Below, piece by piece: positions 28,446 through 38,575 of a stretch of DNA of 64,000 nt. The notes under the pieces were generated by a model. That model had not been told where the DNA came from and ran no database searches. It saw nothing but the letters and a program-made list of their open reading frames with translations. Every line of letters begins with the position of its first letter. Positions within the stretch are counted from its first letter, which is position 1. The position numbers and the translations under genes were made by a program. Source of the DNA: Zelonia costaricensis (Eukaryota > Euglenozoa > Kinetoplastea > Trypanosomatida > Trypanosomatidae); the NCBI GenBank assembly GCA_030849075.1, contig JASAOO010003559.1, forward strand, positions 62,001-126,000, given 5' to 3'.

Positions 28446-30446
28446 ATGCGGTCTGCGCAGAGTTCGGCGGGCAGTAGAGGTGCATCGGCCGGCAAGGCGG
28501 CGGTCTCGCTGCCCAAGGCCCCCGTAGACCGCTCACGCTTCGAGCAGCGCCTCGCCCAGGCCATTCACCGCGACGACAGCGTGACGGCTGCCTCGCCGCC
28601 GCACGCGCGGACGCGGTCGCCAACGGCGAGCCCTGGCAACACCACCGGCGCGGCGCTACCGCTGTTAAACTCGCCGCTGCACCCGTCCTCGCTCGAAGCG
28701 TTGACGACGTCGGTAGCCATGGCAGCCGGGTCGCAGTCGCGGACGGACGTCCTGACCTCGGCCTCGTCGCTCGACGGCGCCGCGAGCCCGCTCGAGTCGT
28801 CCCCCGACGTCTCGCAGCTGCAGCGTGCGCTGCGGGCCAAGGACAAGGAGCTCGCCCACCTCCGCCGCACGGTGCAGCAGCTGAGCAGTCAGCTGAACAC
28901 GGCCTTGACCACGCTTGACCACCGCGCCGACACGTCCGCGGAGCTGGATGAGCTGAAGCGCACGAGCCAAGTGGCGCAGGCGCGGCGCGACGAGGGGCTG
29001 CGGAACGCACGCCTGGAGGTGCTCGAGAACCGCGTCCGGTACCGCGCGATGGAGGAGCAGCTCACGACCGCGTACGAGTCGGACGTGCATACCAAGGCGA
29101 CGGAGCTGCTGGAGCCGCACACGAAGGAGGTGCACGCGCAGAACTTTGAGCTGCTCAAGGAGAAGCTCCTTCTCGCCGAGGAGGTGGCGACGATGCGCTC
29201 AAACCTCGGCGAAATGCGGGAGCGACACGACCACATGCGGCGCGAGACGGACCTCGGCAGCGACGCCGCGCGCGAGATGTTGCACCGCAGCGTCGCGCAA
29301 AAGGATGAAATCGCCGCGCTACGGCAGCAGGTTCGGACGTCAGAGGACAACCTCGACGCGGTGGTGGCGCAGTACGAGAAGCGGCTGCAGAGGGGGACTA
29401 AGGAGAGTCAGGCAACGATTGCGGCCCTCACGCAGGAGCGCGACTCGGCGCGGCACGACGCCGTGCTGCTCCGGCGCGAGCTGGTGCAACTGCGCACCAC
29501 CGCCGGCAGCGTGCTGGCCCAGCGCACCGAGCTGGAGAGCTTCTTCTACGCCGCCCTCGAGGAGGTCCGGCAGGAGGTGGTGGAGGAGCGGCGGCAGCTC
29601 CTCCTGGAGAACGTGCCCGCGTCACGCAGCGGCAACGCGCGGCAGAGCATCACAGCGCACACCACGTCGTCCATCCTCCGACTGGAGGGGCAGGAACGCT
29701 TGATGCTGACGGACAGCCCTGGCATGGCGCTAGTGGCTGCACCGCCGAGCGCTGGGTGGACTGTGGACAAGAAGGGGTTTCCAAAGCGCATCGCCGCGCC
29801 GCCTGCCGTGAAGCTGGCCGCCGCTGCCTCGTCAACGCGTCGCCACACCCCCACGCATCAGACAGACGCAGGGCACTCTGCGAAGCGCCACACCGCCGCC
29901 TTGCCGGGGGTGCCGGTCAGCTCGTTGCTCGTCTCGCTGTCGCATGCAACGCCGCCGTACATGCGCAGCGGACGCGACACTGCGCCGCTCGTGAGCTCTG
30001 GTGTGGCCTGCGCTGCGAGGGCATCGGGCGAGGGCGAGAGCGTCCCGTTCCGACTCGGCGGCCAGGCTAGTGAGAACGACTTTGGCAACTCCGCCGCTGC
30101 CCCATCCGCCTCCCCGCCCGAGGACGCCAGCGCGCGTGAGGCAGCGGAGACGACAGATGAAATGCCCCTGCTCCGCAGCCTGCCCACCGCCCCGACCTGG
30201 CGCGACGTCAAGCGGGTCGACGTCAGTGAGCTGCGCTGGGCCGACAAGGAGCGGGTCATCCAGCTGCTCTTCAAGCGATTGCGTCAGGAGGGGCGACGCC
30301 AGGCGGCGATGTCGTCGCGGCAGCCCACCGCCGACTGCAGCGTCGCGGAGGCGGCCGCAGCCGAAGAGTTGCAGCCAGTCGAGGAGCTCGCACCGGACCC
30401 CACCGATCTCGGCCGCGACTCCATGACCTTCCTCACACAGCAGTAG
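28446..30446 (+). CDS. Coiled-coil protein, BBOF1 (basal body orientation factor)-like
   Basis: This 666-residue protein has a disordered N-terminus (about 1-115), a continuous coiled coil (about 118-385) and a disordered Ala/Ser/Pro-rich tail. The coiled coil ends in VLAQRTELESFFYAALEEV, and the C-terminal region contains ELRWADKERVIQLLFKRL; both resemble landmarks I associate with BBOF1/CCDC176, a coiled-coil protein of motile cilia that sits on axonemal microtubules. That suggests a flagellar axoneme or basal-body role, as an inference from two motifs rather than a full alignment. No catalytic residues or membrane segments are visible. ATG 28446 is used because the ATG at 28441 is in another frame and opens only 28 codons. 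Confidence 0.8.
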   Translation: MRSAQSSAGSRGASAGKAAVSLPKAPVDRSRFEQRLAQAIHRDDSVTAASPPHARTRSPTASPGNTTGAALPLLNSPLHPSSLEALTTSVAMAAGSQSRTDVLTSASSLDGAASPLESSPDVSQLQRALRAKDKELAHLRRTVQQLSSQLNTALTTLDHRADTSAELDELKRTSQVAQARRDEGLRNARLEVLENRVRYRAMEEQLTTAYESDVHTKATELLEPHTKEVHAQNFELLKEKLLLAEEVATMRSNLGEMRERHDHMRRETDLGSDAAREMLHRSVAQKDEIAALRQQVRTSEDNLDAVVAQYEKRLQRGTKESQATIAALTQERDSARHDAVLLRRELVQLRTTAGSVLAQRTELESFFYAALEEVRQEVVEERRQLLLENVPASRSGNARQSITAHTTSSILRLEGQERLMLTDSPGMALVAAPPSAGWTVDKKGFPKRIAAPPAVKLAAAASSTRRHTPTHQTDAGHSAKRHTAALPGVPVSSLLVSLSHATPPYMRSGRDTAPLVSSGVACAARASGEGESVPFRLGGQASENDFGNSAAAPSASPPEDASAREAAETTDEMPLLRSLPTAPTWRDVKRVDVSELRWADKERVIQLLFKRLRQEGRRQAAMSSRQPTADCSVAEAAAAEELQPVEELAPDPTDLGRDSMTFLTQQ

Positions 30447-31419
30447 GAAGAAGAAGAAAAAAAAGCGCGTGTGTCTGTCTCCGCGTATTGGAAAGGGAGG
30501 CGGCGTCCGCTCTGCAGTTTTAAGATGTACACTACTGGTACCTGGGCCAGCGCCGTATGCGTTGTCTTGAGCGCTCGCATACCACCCCTCTTTTCCCTTC
30601 TTGTTATTTGCCTCGACTCGCTTTGCGTGTCTGCTCTGATGGCGCCGCCGCTTTGAGAAACCGACCGACAAACAAGCACGAGTGTGCCTTCGCGTCAGAC
30701 AAGGGGGTCGGCGCGGCTGACACGCACCACTTGCACTGCAGTGCGCGATGCTCTCTTCTCGAGCGCGGATGCCGTGGTGGCAGTGGTGCCGTGACGCATC
30801 TACGACGTGAAGCGGGGCACTGTACCGTCTTCTCGGTACCGGCTCAAGTCGTCGGCCGAGCCAAGCCGCGCACCTGCAAGGCACTTGACGCACTGAGGAC
30901 CTCGTCCCTTTTATCCGCTCACTCCCGCCCTTTTTACACCCACGACTCCCACTTTTCTGTGCACACGTTTTTGTTCTTGAGGTGACGGGCGGGCACCGTG
31001 GTTGCACGCTTTTTGGCGCGTCGAGCTCACCCCCGCCCACACCGTGCGTCAACTCGCACTCAGCGGCGCCACAACGCGGCTCCTCGGGGACCACACAGAT
31101 ACATAAGCCTACACACCCACACGTTCATTCACTCACACGGCACAGTCTGGTGTCGAGCCGGCAATTCTGGGGGAAGAAAGCGCTACACGCGTCCCTCTTT
31201 CACGCTACCGCACGCTTGCACGGCAAGACCACCACGCCACCCCCTTCGCGAATAGACTAGACTCTCTAGATCGCCACCGGCAGCCACACATTCAAATAGA
31301 AGAAGTACTCACGCTCTCGCGCGGTGTCACCTCCTCGAGTCACTCTGCTCTGTTTGTTCTTTTTCTCTTGTGTCTAGTCCCGCTGTTACAGGTGCCGCTC
31401 CTCTCCACTACTTTACGCC
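30447..31419. other. Spacer
   Basis: No gene is supported. The T/C tract at 31346-31375 with AG at 31376-31377 is the next gene's acceptor. Confidence 0.65.
31346..31377 (+). promoter_or_regulatory. Predicted trans-splice acceptor
   Basis: The T-rich tract at 31346-31375 ends at its first AG at 31376-31377, giving a 42-nt 5' UTR to ATG 31420. Confidence 0.6.
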
Positions 31420-34400
31420 ATGGCGGTGCCCGTCGCAGGACGGCGCAAGGGAGTCAACCCGTCCGCTTCCCCCACCTCCACCGCCCCGCCTTCATCCGAG
31501 CTGGGCGGTGGGCCGCCGTGGCTGGACGACCTCGATGCCGCCCCAACCCGCTCCCCGCCGCCACCGGTGTCGGTGGTCCAGGCTCCTGTGTCCGCAGCAG
31601 GTGCCGCCACGCACAGTCGCGACCCACTGGCGTTTCTGGGCGATGGCGACGACGGCGGTCGAGCCGGCGTCAGCCCAGCGTCAGCAACAAGCTTGCCGTG
31701 GTTCCACGATGCCTCGCCACCGGCGGCGTTGCGCACCATTCCCACGCACGGCACCGCGGCGGCTGCGCCGATGGCGTCGCCGTCCGGATCGCCGATGTCC
31801 ATCCCAGCGTTCCTGCAGAGCGACACCGACGCGGTGTACGGGGCCTCGCCGCTGTCCGTCAGCCCCGCCCCCTCGTCCCCAATGCCGCCCGTCGTCATGG
31901 TCGACGTGCGCCAGGCTGAGCGAGCCCGCGAGCAGGCTCAGCGGGCTGACCTTCAGCAACAGCTGAGCGAGCTTGACCGACAGCACCGCGAGGCGGCGCG
32001 GCGTGTCGAGGAGCTGCAGGGCAACGGCCACCCCCTCGCAGTGGATGTTGCGGCGTTGGAGAGCGCGTTGGCCACGCTGCGTGAGCAGGAGGCCGCTGCC
32101 CGCCAACAGAAGGCGGATCGAGAGGCCGCAGCGGAGGCGGCGCGGGCCGCTGCTTCAGCGGTCACAGCGGCGGCGGCATCTGACGGCGACGAGACGGCGA
32201 CCAACCGCGAGCTTCGCCGCGGGTGCGTGCAGCGGGCAGAGGAGGAGGTGGACCGCCTCACTGCTGCAGTGCAGGCGCAGCAGGAGCGCACCGCGGCCCT
32301 GCACGTGGAGTGGGAGACGGCTGTGGCACATGACACGGATGACAGCCGCCAGTCCGCTGTCCTGGAGACGCTGCTGCAGCGCATTCGCGATGGCGCGCGG
32401 CACTTCAAGCGGCACATTGCTCTAGAGTGCGGCAGTGTCGTGGCGGAGAGTGCCCGCACTCAGCTGGCTGCCGCCCGCCGACAGCGCGCCGACGTGTTCG
32501 CCAGCGATGCGGCCGCTCGTGTCAAGACGCTTGCTGAGCATCAGGCGCGGCGTGCGACGGACGCGGCTGCTTTTCACGAGCAATGCCATCGCGACTTCCA
32601 GGCGCGCGCCGACAGCGCATTTGGCGCCGTGAAGGTGGCAGTGGAGGCTGCGCACCGGCAGCAGCACGCCGAGCAGTGCCAGCGCGTTGCCTCGTTCCAG
32701 AGCCAACTCGCCAGTGCGGTGGAGCGGCAGCGGGAAGTGCTGGCGCACCAGTTGCACCGCCGCGTGGAGCAGGAGTACGGCATTGCTGCGGCGCAGCGCG
32801 ACGCCGCCGCACGGGAGCTGGCGTCGCGGCTTGAGGAGCTGTCCGCGCAGCGGCGCACGTTCCGCCTTCGCGCCGCCGCCGAGCTGAATGCGCTGCGTGA
32901 ACGGCGTGGTGAGAGCGATGCGCTTGGTGGCGGGTGCGTGCGGCCACCTGCGACCACGACGGCGAGTCCTGGCGTCTCACAGGAGGCGCTGCGCAGCGAC
33001 ATGGATCGTGTGCGGGCCCAGATGGAGCAGCTTGCCGTGTCGCTGCGCACCAAGTGCCTCTCGCAGAAGGCCGCGTCAACACCGCCGTCCGCCACCGGTG
33101 CGGCAGTGGCGAGGGCCTCATCTGTGGCGGACTGGAGCACCTTCTCCGGTGGACGCATCCGAAGCGGCACGCCAGGCCCGGCCCCCGCGCTGACGCAGAT
33201 GGAGGAGAACTGGCAAAGCGCCGTCGTGGCGCTGCAGCACAACCGCGAGGCTGTGCGGCGCGGCATCGCGGAGCTTGGTGAGGCCACCCGCCGCGGCGCT
33301 GGGCAGCTGCAACACCACCGCACAGAGGCCACGCGGCACCGCGAGGAGGTGAAGAGTGTTCGCGGGGAGTGGGAGCAGGCGATTCGCCACCAGCTGTCGC
33401 GCTGCTTTTCGGCCGCAGGTGCGGAGGTGCCGCCCGCCGTCTCCCTCACAACCAACACCCTTGCGAACTTGGGCGAGCGCGTGGCATCGATAACGCAGGC
33501 GCAGCAGTCTCTGCGCGTCGCACGCACTGCTTTTACAGGTGAGGTGAACGGCTGGGCAGAGTCGCTGAAGAGCTACCGCGCGGAGTCGGAGCGCCTCCTG
33601 CGCGACATCTTCGGCGACCTCGAGCTCCTGCGCGGGCGGAGCGTGGAGGCGGAAGTGGGCCAGCTCACGCTGCAGTCGGTGCAGGCGCAGGTTGACGTCC
33701 TCGAGCAGCAAGTCACGGAGGCGGCGAGCCAGCTCGCCTTGCGCAAGCGGTACATCGAAGCCGCAGTGCAGGAACTCCGCGCTGGCGCCTTGACGGCGCG
33801 CGACGCAGCTGCCGTGACACAAGGTGCCCTCGACGCTGGCGCACGGCTTCGTCAGCCGCACGACGCGCCAGTGGCACAGGTGCACGCCGCGTCTGCTGCG
33901 CACAGTGGGGCACAGCGCTCGAAGCTTCCGGCTTCTTGTTTGACTGCCGATGCTGCTGCGCGAACGGGCGGCACCACGGCAGCCGCAGCGCCACCCAACC
34001 GCGCTTCAGCGGCGACGGCCATGCAGAGTGCTTCCTTTGCTGCCACGCCATCGGTCGTGGCGCACACAGCCGGCTCGTCCGGCATCGGCGGCGCTGGGGG
34101 GAGCGTCGCGCAGCACCCCTCCGGAGTGACGAGTTCACGCGTCGCCACGGGTGGAAGCACGGTGCTGACGACAACGCTGCCTGTGCCGGCGACATGCGGC
34201 ACGGTCTTGGCCAGCGGATCCCCTTCGCCCATCATGCCGGCGCTGCACGGCACGGCTGGGTGGTCACCGGGGCAGGGGTACAGCGCAGGTGGTTCGGGTG
34301 GCGGTGGCTTCGTCCCCGTGCCGACGTCTGCGCGGCACACGACGACTGCGTCGCCTGCGGCGGACCAGAGCGACGACGAGCCGGACTCGTATAGGGAGGA

Positions 34401-34485
34401 CGACCCCGACTTCTCCACAGACCTGGTGCCTCTCGAGGACGGCGATGACAGCCTCTTCGATCCGCTGCTCTCGTACACCCGGTGA
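31420..34485 (+). CDS. Large coiled-coil protein (1021 residues), possible basal-body component
   Basis: The N-terminal about 165 residues are Pro/Ser/Ala-rich and contain two short hydrophobic-acidic motifs (PPWLDDLD near 30 and LPWFHDA near 90). Long coiled coils follow (about 165-270, 275-500, 530-560, 600-800), rich in Ala/Gln/Arg/Glu. The last 200 residues are Ala/Thr/Ser/Gly-rich and end in an acidic tail with DLVPLEDGDDSLFDP. The overall plan (disordered N-terminus with WLDDL-type motifs, then a long helical C-terminal half) reminds me of FBF1-like transition-fibre proteins, but I cannot confirm this by eye and give it low weight. No enzymatic motif is visible. The start is the first ATG, in a good context 42 nt after a strong acceptor. 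Confidence 0.8.
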   Translation: MAVPVAGRRKGVNPSASPTSTAPPSSELGGGPPWLDDLDAAPTRSPPPPVSVVQAPVSAAGAATHSRDPLAFLGDGDDGGRAGVSPASATSLPWFHDASPPAALRTIPTHGTAAAAPMASPSGSPMSIPAFLQSDTDAVYGASPLSVSPAPSSPMPPVVMVDVRQAERAREQAQRADLQQQLSELDRQHREAARRVEELQGNGHPLAVDVAALESALATLREQEAAARQQKADREAAAEAARAAASAVTAAAASDGDETATNRELRRGCVQRAEEEVDRLTAAVQAQQERTAALHVEWETAVAHDTDDSRQSAVLETLLQRIRDGARHFKRHIALECGSVVAESARTQLAAARRQRADVFASDAAARVKTLAEHQARRATDAAAFHEQCHRDFQARADSAFGAVKVAVEAAHRQQHAEQCQRVASFQSQLASAVERQREVLAHQLHRRVEQEYGIAAAQRDAAARELASRLEELSAQRRTFRLRAAAELNALRERRGESDALGGGCVRPPATTTASPGVSQEALRSDMDRVRAQMEQLAVSLRTKCLSQKAASTPPSATGAAVARASSVADWSTFSGGRIRSGTPGPAPALTQMEENWQSAVVALQHNREAVRRGIAELGEATRRGAGQLQHHRTEATRHREEVKSVRGEWEQAIRHQLSRCFSAAGAEVPPAVSLTTNTLANLGERVASITQAQQSLRVARTAFTGEVNGWAESLKSYRAESERLLRDIFGDLELLRGRSVEAEVGQLTLQSVQAQVDVLEQQVTEAASQLALRKRYIEAAVQELRAGALTARDAAAVTQGALDAGARLRQPHDAPVAQVHAASAAHSGAQRSKLPASCLTADAAARTGGTTAAAAPPNRASAATAMQSASFAATPSVVAHTAGSSGIGGAGGSVAQHPSGVTSSRVATGGSTVLTTTLPVPATCGTVLASGSPSPIMPALHGTAGWSPGQGYSAGGSGGGGFVPVPTSARHTTTASPAADQSDDEPDSYREDDPDFSTDLVPLEDGDDSLFDPLLSYTR

Positions 34486-35249
34486 GGCAAAAAAAGCGGC
34501 GAGGAGGAAACGGGCACAGCGCAGCCGAAGACGCGCAAGAGATGCTACCGTGAACACCGTGCGTGTGTGTGTGTGTCGCAGCGAGAGCCAAGAACGAGAG
34601 CTTCTACTTGACGGAATCACGGAGGGGACGAATTGCCATGGTGGGTGCTGACGCAGCATGCGCTTCGACGCGTATCTCAGACGTCGACTGCCACGTGCAC
34701 GCAGTTGTATGAGTGTTCCCAGAGCACAGGAGATGAAGCCACGCTGCAGTGTTCCACTCTCTGCGCACTCAAGCCCCCCACTCCCCTCATCCCTTCGCCA
34801 AGCATGATGACCCCTCTCTCTCTCTCTTGCTTCTGCCTTTTTCTGCCACATGTGTTCGCGCAAGCTACCGCGTGTGGGTTCGGACACGTCACGCCAAGTG
34901 TGGACTACCCACTGCAAGGACACACTCACACGTACGTGACGCACAAACTGACTTTCCACCGAGGAGACTCTCCTCTTCATTCAAACAGGCATACACGGGT
35001 GCCACACGAGCTCTCGTTCCCTCACCAGATCTCCTTCTCCCCCCTCCCTCTGTTTGTGTCACTTCGCTCCGCTGTTACGCCACTGCTCCTCACCGCGCTT
35101 CGCAGTCCTGCTGACTGTATCTGCGCAGCGGCGCCACACTCTCACGTGGGCGCCTTTTTTTTTTCCTTATCGGGCCGCCTCCCGTGGACGAGGACGTGCA
35201 GAACTACGACGAGTCGGACGATAGAGCAAAGAGAGCACACAACGGAACG
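34486..35249. other. Spacer
   Basis: No gene is supported. It contains a GT microsatellite (34563-34576) and a T run (35155-35166) before the next acceptor. Confidence 0.65.
35155..35192 (+). promoter_or_regulatory. Predicted trans-splice acceptor
   Basis: A T run at 35155-35166 is followed by its first AG at 35191-35192, giving a 57-nt 5' UTR before ATG 35250. Confidence 0.55.
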
Positions 35250-37373
35250 ATGCTCCAGCTTGACTTTGTGCTGTACCGCTTTGTCTGCGACATCTCGACC
35301 TTCACGGGGCTCTTCGCTGACGACACCGAGGGGCGCCACATCCCCGACGTCGCCTCCTTCCACTGCGCGTGGGGCCGGACGCCACGAGCGCGGCCGGCGT
35401 CGACGCAAGCGAGCAGCAGCAGTGGCAGCGCACCCGCGCTCCGCGTCGATGGCGCGACGGACAACATCTACTTCAGGGCGCTCGGAGAGGACATGGCCCT
35501 CACCTTTGCGACGTTGCAGCACCGGCTGAGGCTGGACAGCGACCACGACGTCATCACGTTCGCGCTCCGCCCGTCCCACTACAGCGCTTCGGGGCCGCTC
35601 CCCGTCGTTGCCAAGGGCACGCTCGACCCCGGCCCCTACTTCGACAAGCCCAAGAAGAACTACGCGATCAAGCTGCGCGACGCGGCGGGCCAGGTGACCG
35701 GCAAGCTGCTCTTCTCCCTCCGCGTGCACGAAATCGGCGAGGAGGACGAGCGAGGGGTCGTCCACCGTATCGCCTCGTCTGCCGCAACACCGTCGCACGA
35801 CAACAGCCCCAACCGCGGACAGGCCATGCTGCAGCGCAACCCGTCACGCGACCGCGTCGTCAAGACGCCGCCGCAGAAGCCCTTCGTGGCCCCTCCAGTG
35901 GAGACGCCGCCGTCGAGTGAGCGGCGGGGGCGCAGCCGGTCCCCCGTGGGAGAGGCGCAGGAGCCGCCACTGTCGCAGAAGGCACCGCACACAGTCCCCA
36001 CGCCGCACTGCTCGCCGCCGCGGACACGCGGCGTCGACGACGGCGACGACGATGTGGCTCGCGCTGTGCAAGGTGGTCGCGTGGTGCACAGCGTTGACGT
36101 CCAGCTGGAGCGCGTAGCGGTGAAGTCGGAAAGCATCGACCTCGACCACCCCGCCCCGCTGCTACTCGGCGGCGAGTACAACCTAAAGATCCGCTACGGC
36201 AGCTATACGTACAGCACATCGCATGCGACCTGCTGCAACCCAAAGGAGGTGGAGTACAGGGCCCAGCAGGCCTGCATCACGATGCAGCCCGGCGACAAGG
36301 GCGAGAAGCTGCGCTTCTCTCTCTGGGAGGACAAGCGGCAGGTCGCCGGTTTCTCGCTCGACCCCGCCAAGTTCACGGCGGACGTCGGCGAGTGGCGCGA
36401 GTACGCGATTCCGTTCCGCTACCACCCCACCGGGCAGCGTGCCGCGCTCGATGTCCGCGTGCGGCGACTCGCTACGGTGATTCGAGGCTCGCCGAGCCAC
36501 CACCCCCGCGCGCCATCGCCGCCGCCGAGGCCCGCGTCGCTGGCATCAGCCGCGGTACCTCGACAGCTTACGTACCCTCAGTACCAGGACCCGAGCGACG
36601 GGCTGGCGGGGCGGGTCTCGCAGCGGCACACCCCACTGCGCGCGGCAAACGGTGCGAGCAATGGAGTCCACGCAGATGAGGCACGCCACGCGGCGGCCCA
36701 CGAGGCGGCGTCGGCCCGCTCGTCCTCGTCGCCACATCGCACTGGCACCTCCCCGCTGGACTCCGCGTGGGTGGCTGGGGGCCTGCAGCAGCAGCCACCG
36801 CCGTCGTCGTCGTCCTCGCGGCACGCCTACCGGACGAGCACCCCGCTGCACGGCTACGTGGCGCTCGCAGACGGGGGCCAGGAGCTGGTGCCTGGCTACC
36901 GCGGAGCTCGGGCCGTGGAGGCGTCCGGGGTGCGCGGGGGGTGGGAGCGGACGCCGATGCGGCAGCGCCCCGCACCGCTCACGGCGAATCTGGCCGATAT
37001 GCCGGCCGACCGTCGCCAGCCGGACGATCACGAGAAGTACATCGCGGAGGTGATGGCACGACTGGAGCGCCAGCAGCGCGGCCCGCGGCAGCAGACGTCG
37101 CTCATGGAGGAGTGGTTAGACTGGCGCGACGACCGGGGCCGCAGCCGGTGCAACAGCGTCGCCGGCGGCCCGCTCCGCTCGCCATCCGTCAGCAGCGTCG
37201 CCAGCCGTGCCGACTCGATCGCGTCCGTCGTGTCGCGCCGTGCCAGCGCGCCGCGCGCGACCAAGTCGAACGTCGAGCACTCCATCATGGCGCCGTTCAC
37301 CCCCGACGCCAGCGCCTATCGCCGCCGCCGCACCAGTCCAAGCCCAGTCGCCCGCAACCCTCTCGTATGGTAA
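35250..37373 (+). CDS. Protein with two C2-like beta-sandwich regions and a disordered tail
   Basis: This 707-residue protein is unrecognised at family level. The first 170 residues read as a C2-like domain: an opening strand MLQLDFVLYRFVCDISTF, later strands around ITFALRP and the closing LLFSLRVHEI. A second, similar unit spans about 278-410, opening with VHSVDVQLERVAVK and closing LDVRVRRLATVI; both have the shape of the membrane-associated NT-C2 type, and I see no clear Asp cluster for calcium binding. The linker (about 175-275) and the tail (about 412-707) are Pro/Ser/Arg-rich and look disordered. The second unit is followed by basic, phosphorylatable Ser/Arg stretches. A scaffold or membrane-adaptor role is plausible but unproven. 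ATG 35250 is the first ATG; the frame upstream begins only at a GTG. Confidence 0.8.
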   Translation: MLQLDFVLYRFVCDISTFTGLFADDTEGRHIPDVASFHCAWGRTPRARPASTQASSSSGSAPALRVDGATDNIYFRALGEDMALTFATLQHRLRLDSDHDVITFALRPSHYSASGPLPVVAKGTLDPGPYFDKPKKNYAIKLRDAAGQVTGKLLFSLRVHEIGEEDERGVVHRIASSAATPSHDNSPNRGQAMLQRNPSRDRVVKTPPQKPFVAPPVETPPSSERRGRSRSPVGEAQEPPLSQKAPHTVPTPHCSPPRTRGVDDGDDDVARAVQGGRVVHSVDVQLERVAVKSESIDLDHPAPLLLGGEYNLKIRYGSYTYSTSHATCCNPKEVEYRAQQACITMQPGDKGEKLRFSLWEDKRQVAGFSLDPAKFTADVGEWREYAIPFRYHPTGQRAALDVRVRRLATVIRGSPSHHPRAPSPPPRPASLASAAVPRQLTYPQYQDPSDGLAGRVSQRHTPLRAANGASNGVHADEARHAAAHEAASARSSSSPHRTGTSPLDSAWVAGGLQQQPPPSSSSSRHAYRTSTPLHGYVALADGGQELVPGYRGARAVEASGVRGGWERTPMRQRPAPLTANLADMPADRRQPDDHEKYIAEVMARLERQQRGPRQQTSLMEEWLDWRDDRGRSRCNSVAGGPLRSPSVSSVASRADSIASVVSRRASAPRATKSNVEHSIMAPFTPDASAYRRRRTSPSPVARNPLVW

Positions 37374-38575
37374 AGGCGTGCGAGGGAGGGCGGGATGCGC
37401 GGGGGGGGGGGTGGGTGGGGGAGGGGGGAGGGGCAAGAGAGGGACGCTGTGGTCCGTTGTCGACGAGGTCAGACGAAGTGGCTGGCGGAGGGGGATAGAG
37501 AGGGGGGATGAGGGCACAACGTACCGGGGCTTCCCAGCTTTCCCCTTCCCCACGCGGGCGCCCGTCTCCATGCACGATGGCATGTTGTGTGTAGATGCGC
37601 GGCAGGATAGCGCAGCGCAGCCCTAGAATGATGGAGCTGGAGTGAAGAGCTGCGTGGTCTAACCTGCACAATGCCCACAGCCAACGGACACCCACCGACA
37701 TGGGCTTCTCCACCATAAATCGAAAAAGCAAAAGCGGAACAGCAGCCAGTCAGCGGCGCGATGCACCAGTAGGGTTGGCAGCTTTTTACTTCGTTCAGGG
37801 TCCTGCGTGCGCAACGTCAAATCCTGGAAATGGGCACGCGACGCTTGTCCGGAGATGCCAGGGATTAAGAAAGGCAGAGACGCTGGTCTAGATCCTTCTT
37901 AACGTCTACCGGCGCGACACACTCGTGCTAGGAACGTGGGGTGGGCTGGCACACGCTTGTGGTGCCTGCTCCTTCCACCGTTTTTCTGGTTCTCCGCGGG
38001 GGTTTTCTTGTCGAGGCTCAGCGGTGCACGCCACTCGTTCTCCACTCTCTTCTCCCCCCTCCGTACTGATTCTGTGTACAATTGCCACGAGGCGCAGTGT
38101 GGCGTCGCCCAAATCTTTAACACGCGCACACATACCGAACTCAGGGGGCGCGTCCCACTTCTGTTGAAGCCGCAAGGTCTGCGACGTTGATACGTGCGTA
38201 CCCGGACGCTGACGCGGGCACTAGCTGCGTTCACCCCTACACCTGCACTCACTCCACTCCCTGTGCGGTACACCGCTCCTCCGTGCCCCTCCCCCCCCCC
38301 CGCCCTCAGTCCCTCGCCTCTTCGCCAATATCACCACACACGCACACCCTTTTGCCATAGACCCCGCCCCCGCCCCCTTCATTTTTTTTTTGTTTTCCTC
38401 CCCACCACAGCAGCACGCATTTTCCAGGCATCTTTGAGGTCGTCTCCGTTTGCCCGCCCCGCACACGCACGCGTTTGCTGAGTCGGAGCAGGAACAACAA
38501 CAACAACGACAGCCAGAAAAAGAAACAAAGGCGACCGCCGAGCGCTTAATTTGTGTTCCACTGTCGCAGGCAATC
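37374..38575. other. Spacer / 5' UTR
   Basis: No gene is supported. A G-rich run (about 37400-37435) follows the stop. A T/C tract (38378-38404) with AG at 38409-38410 is the likely acceptor for the next gene, giving a 5' UTR of about 165 nt; CAG at 38567-38569 is an alternative. Confidence 0.6.
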
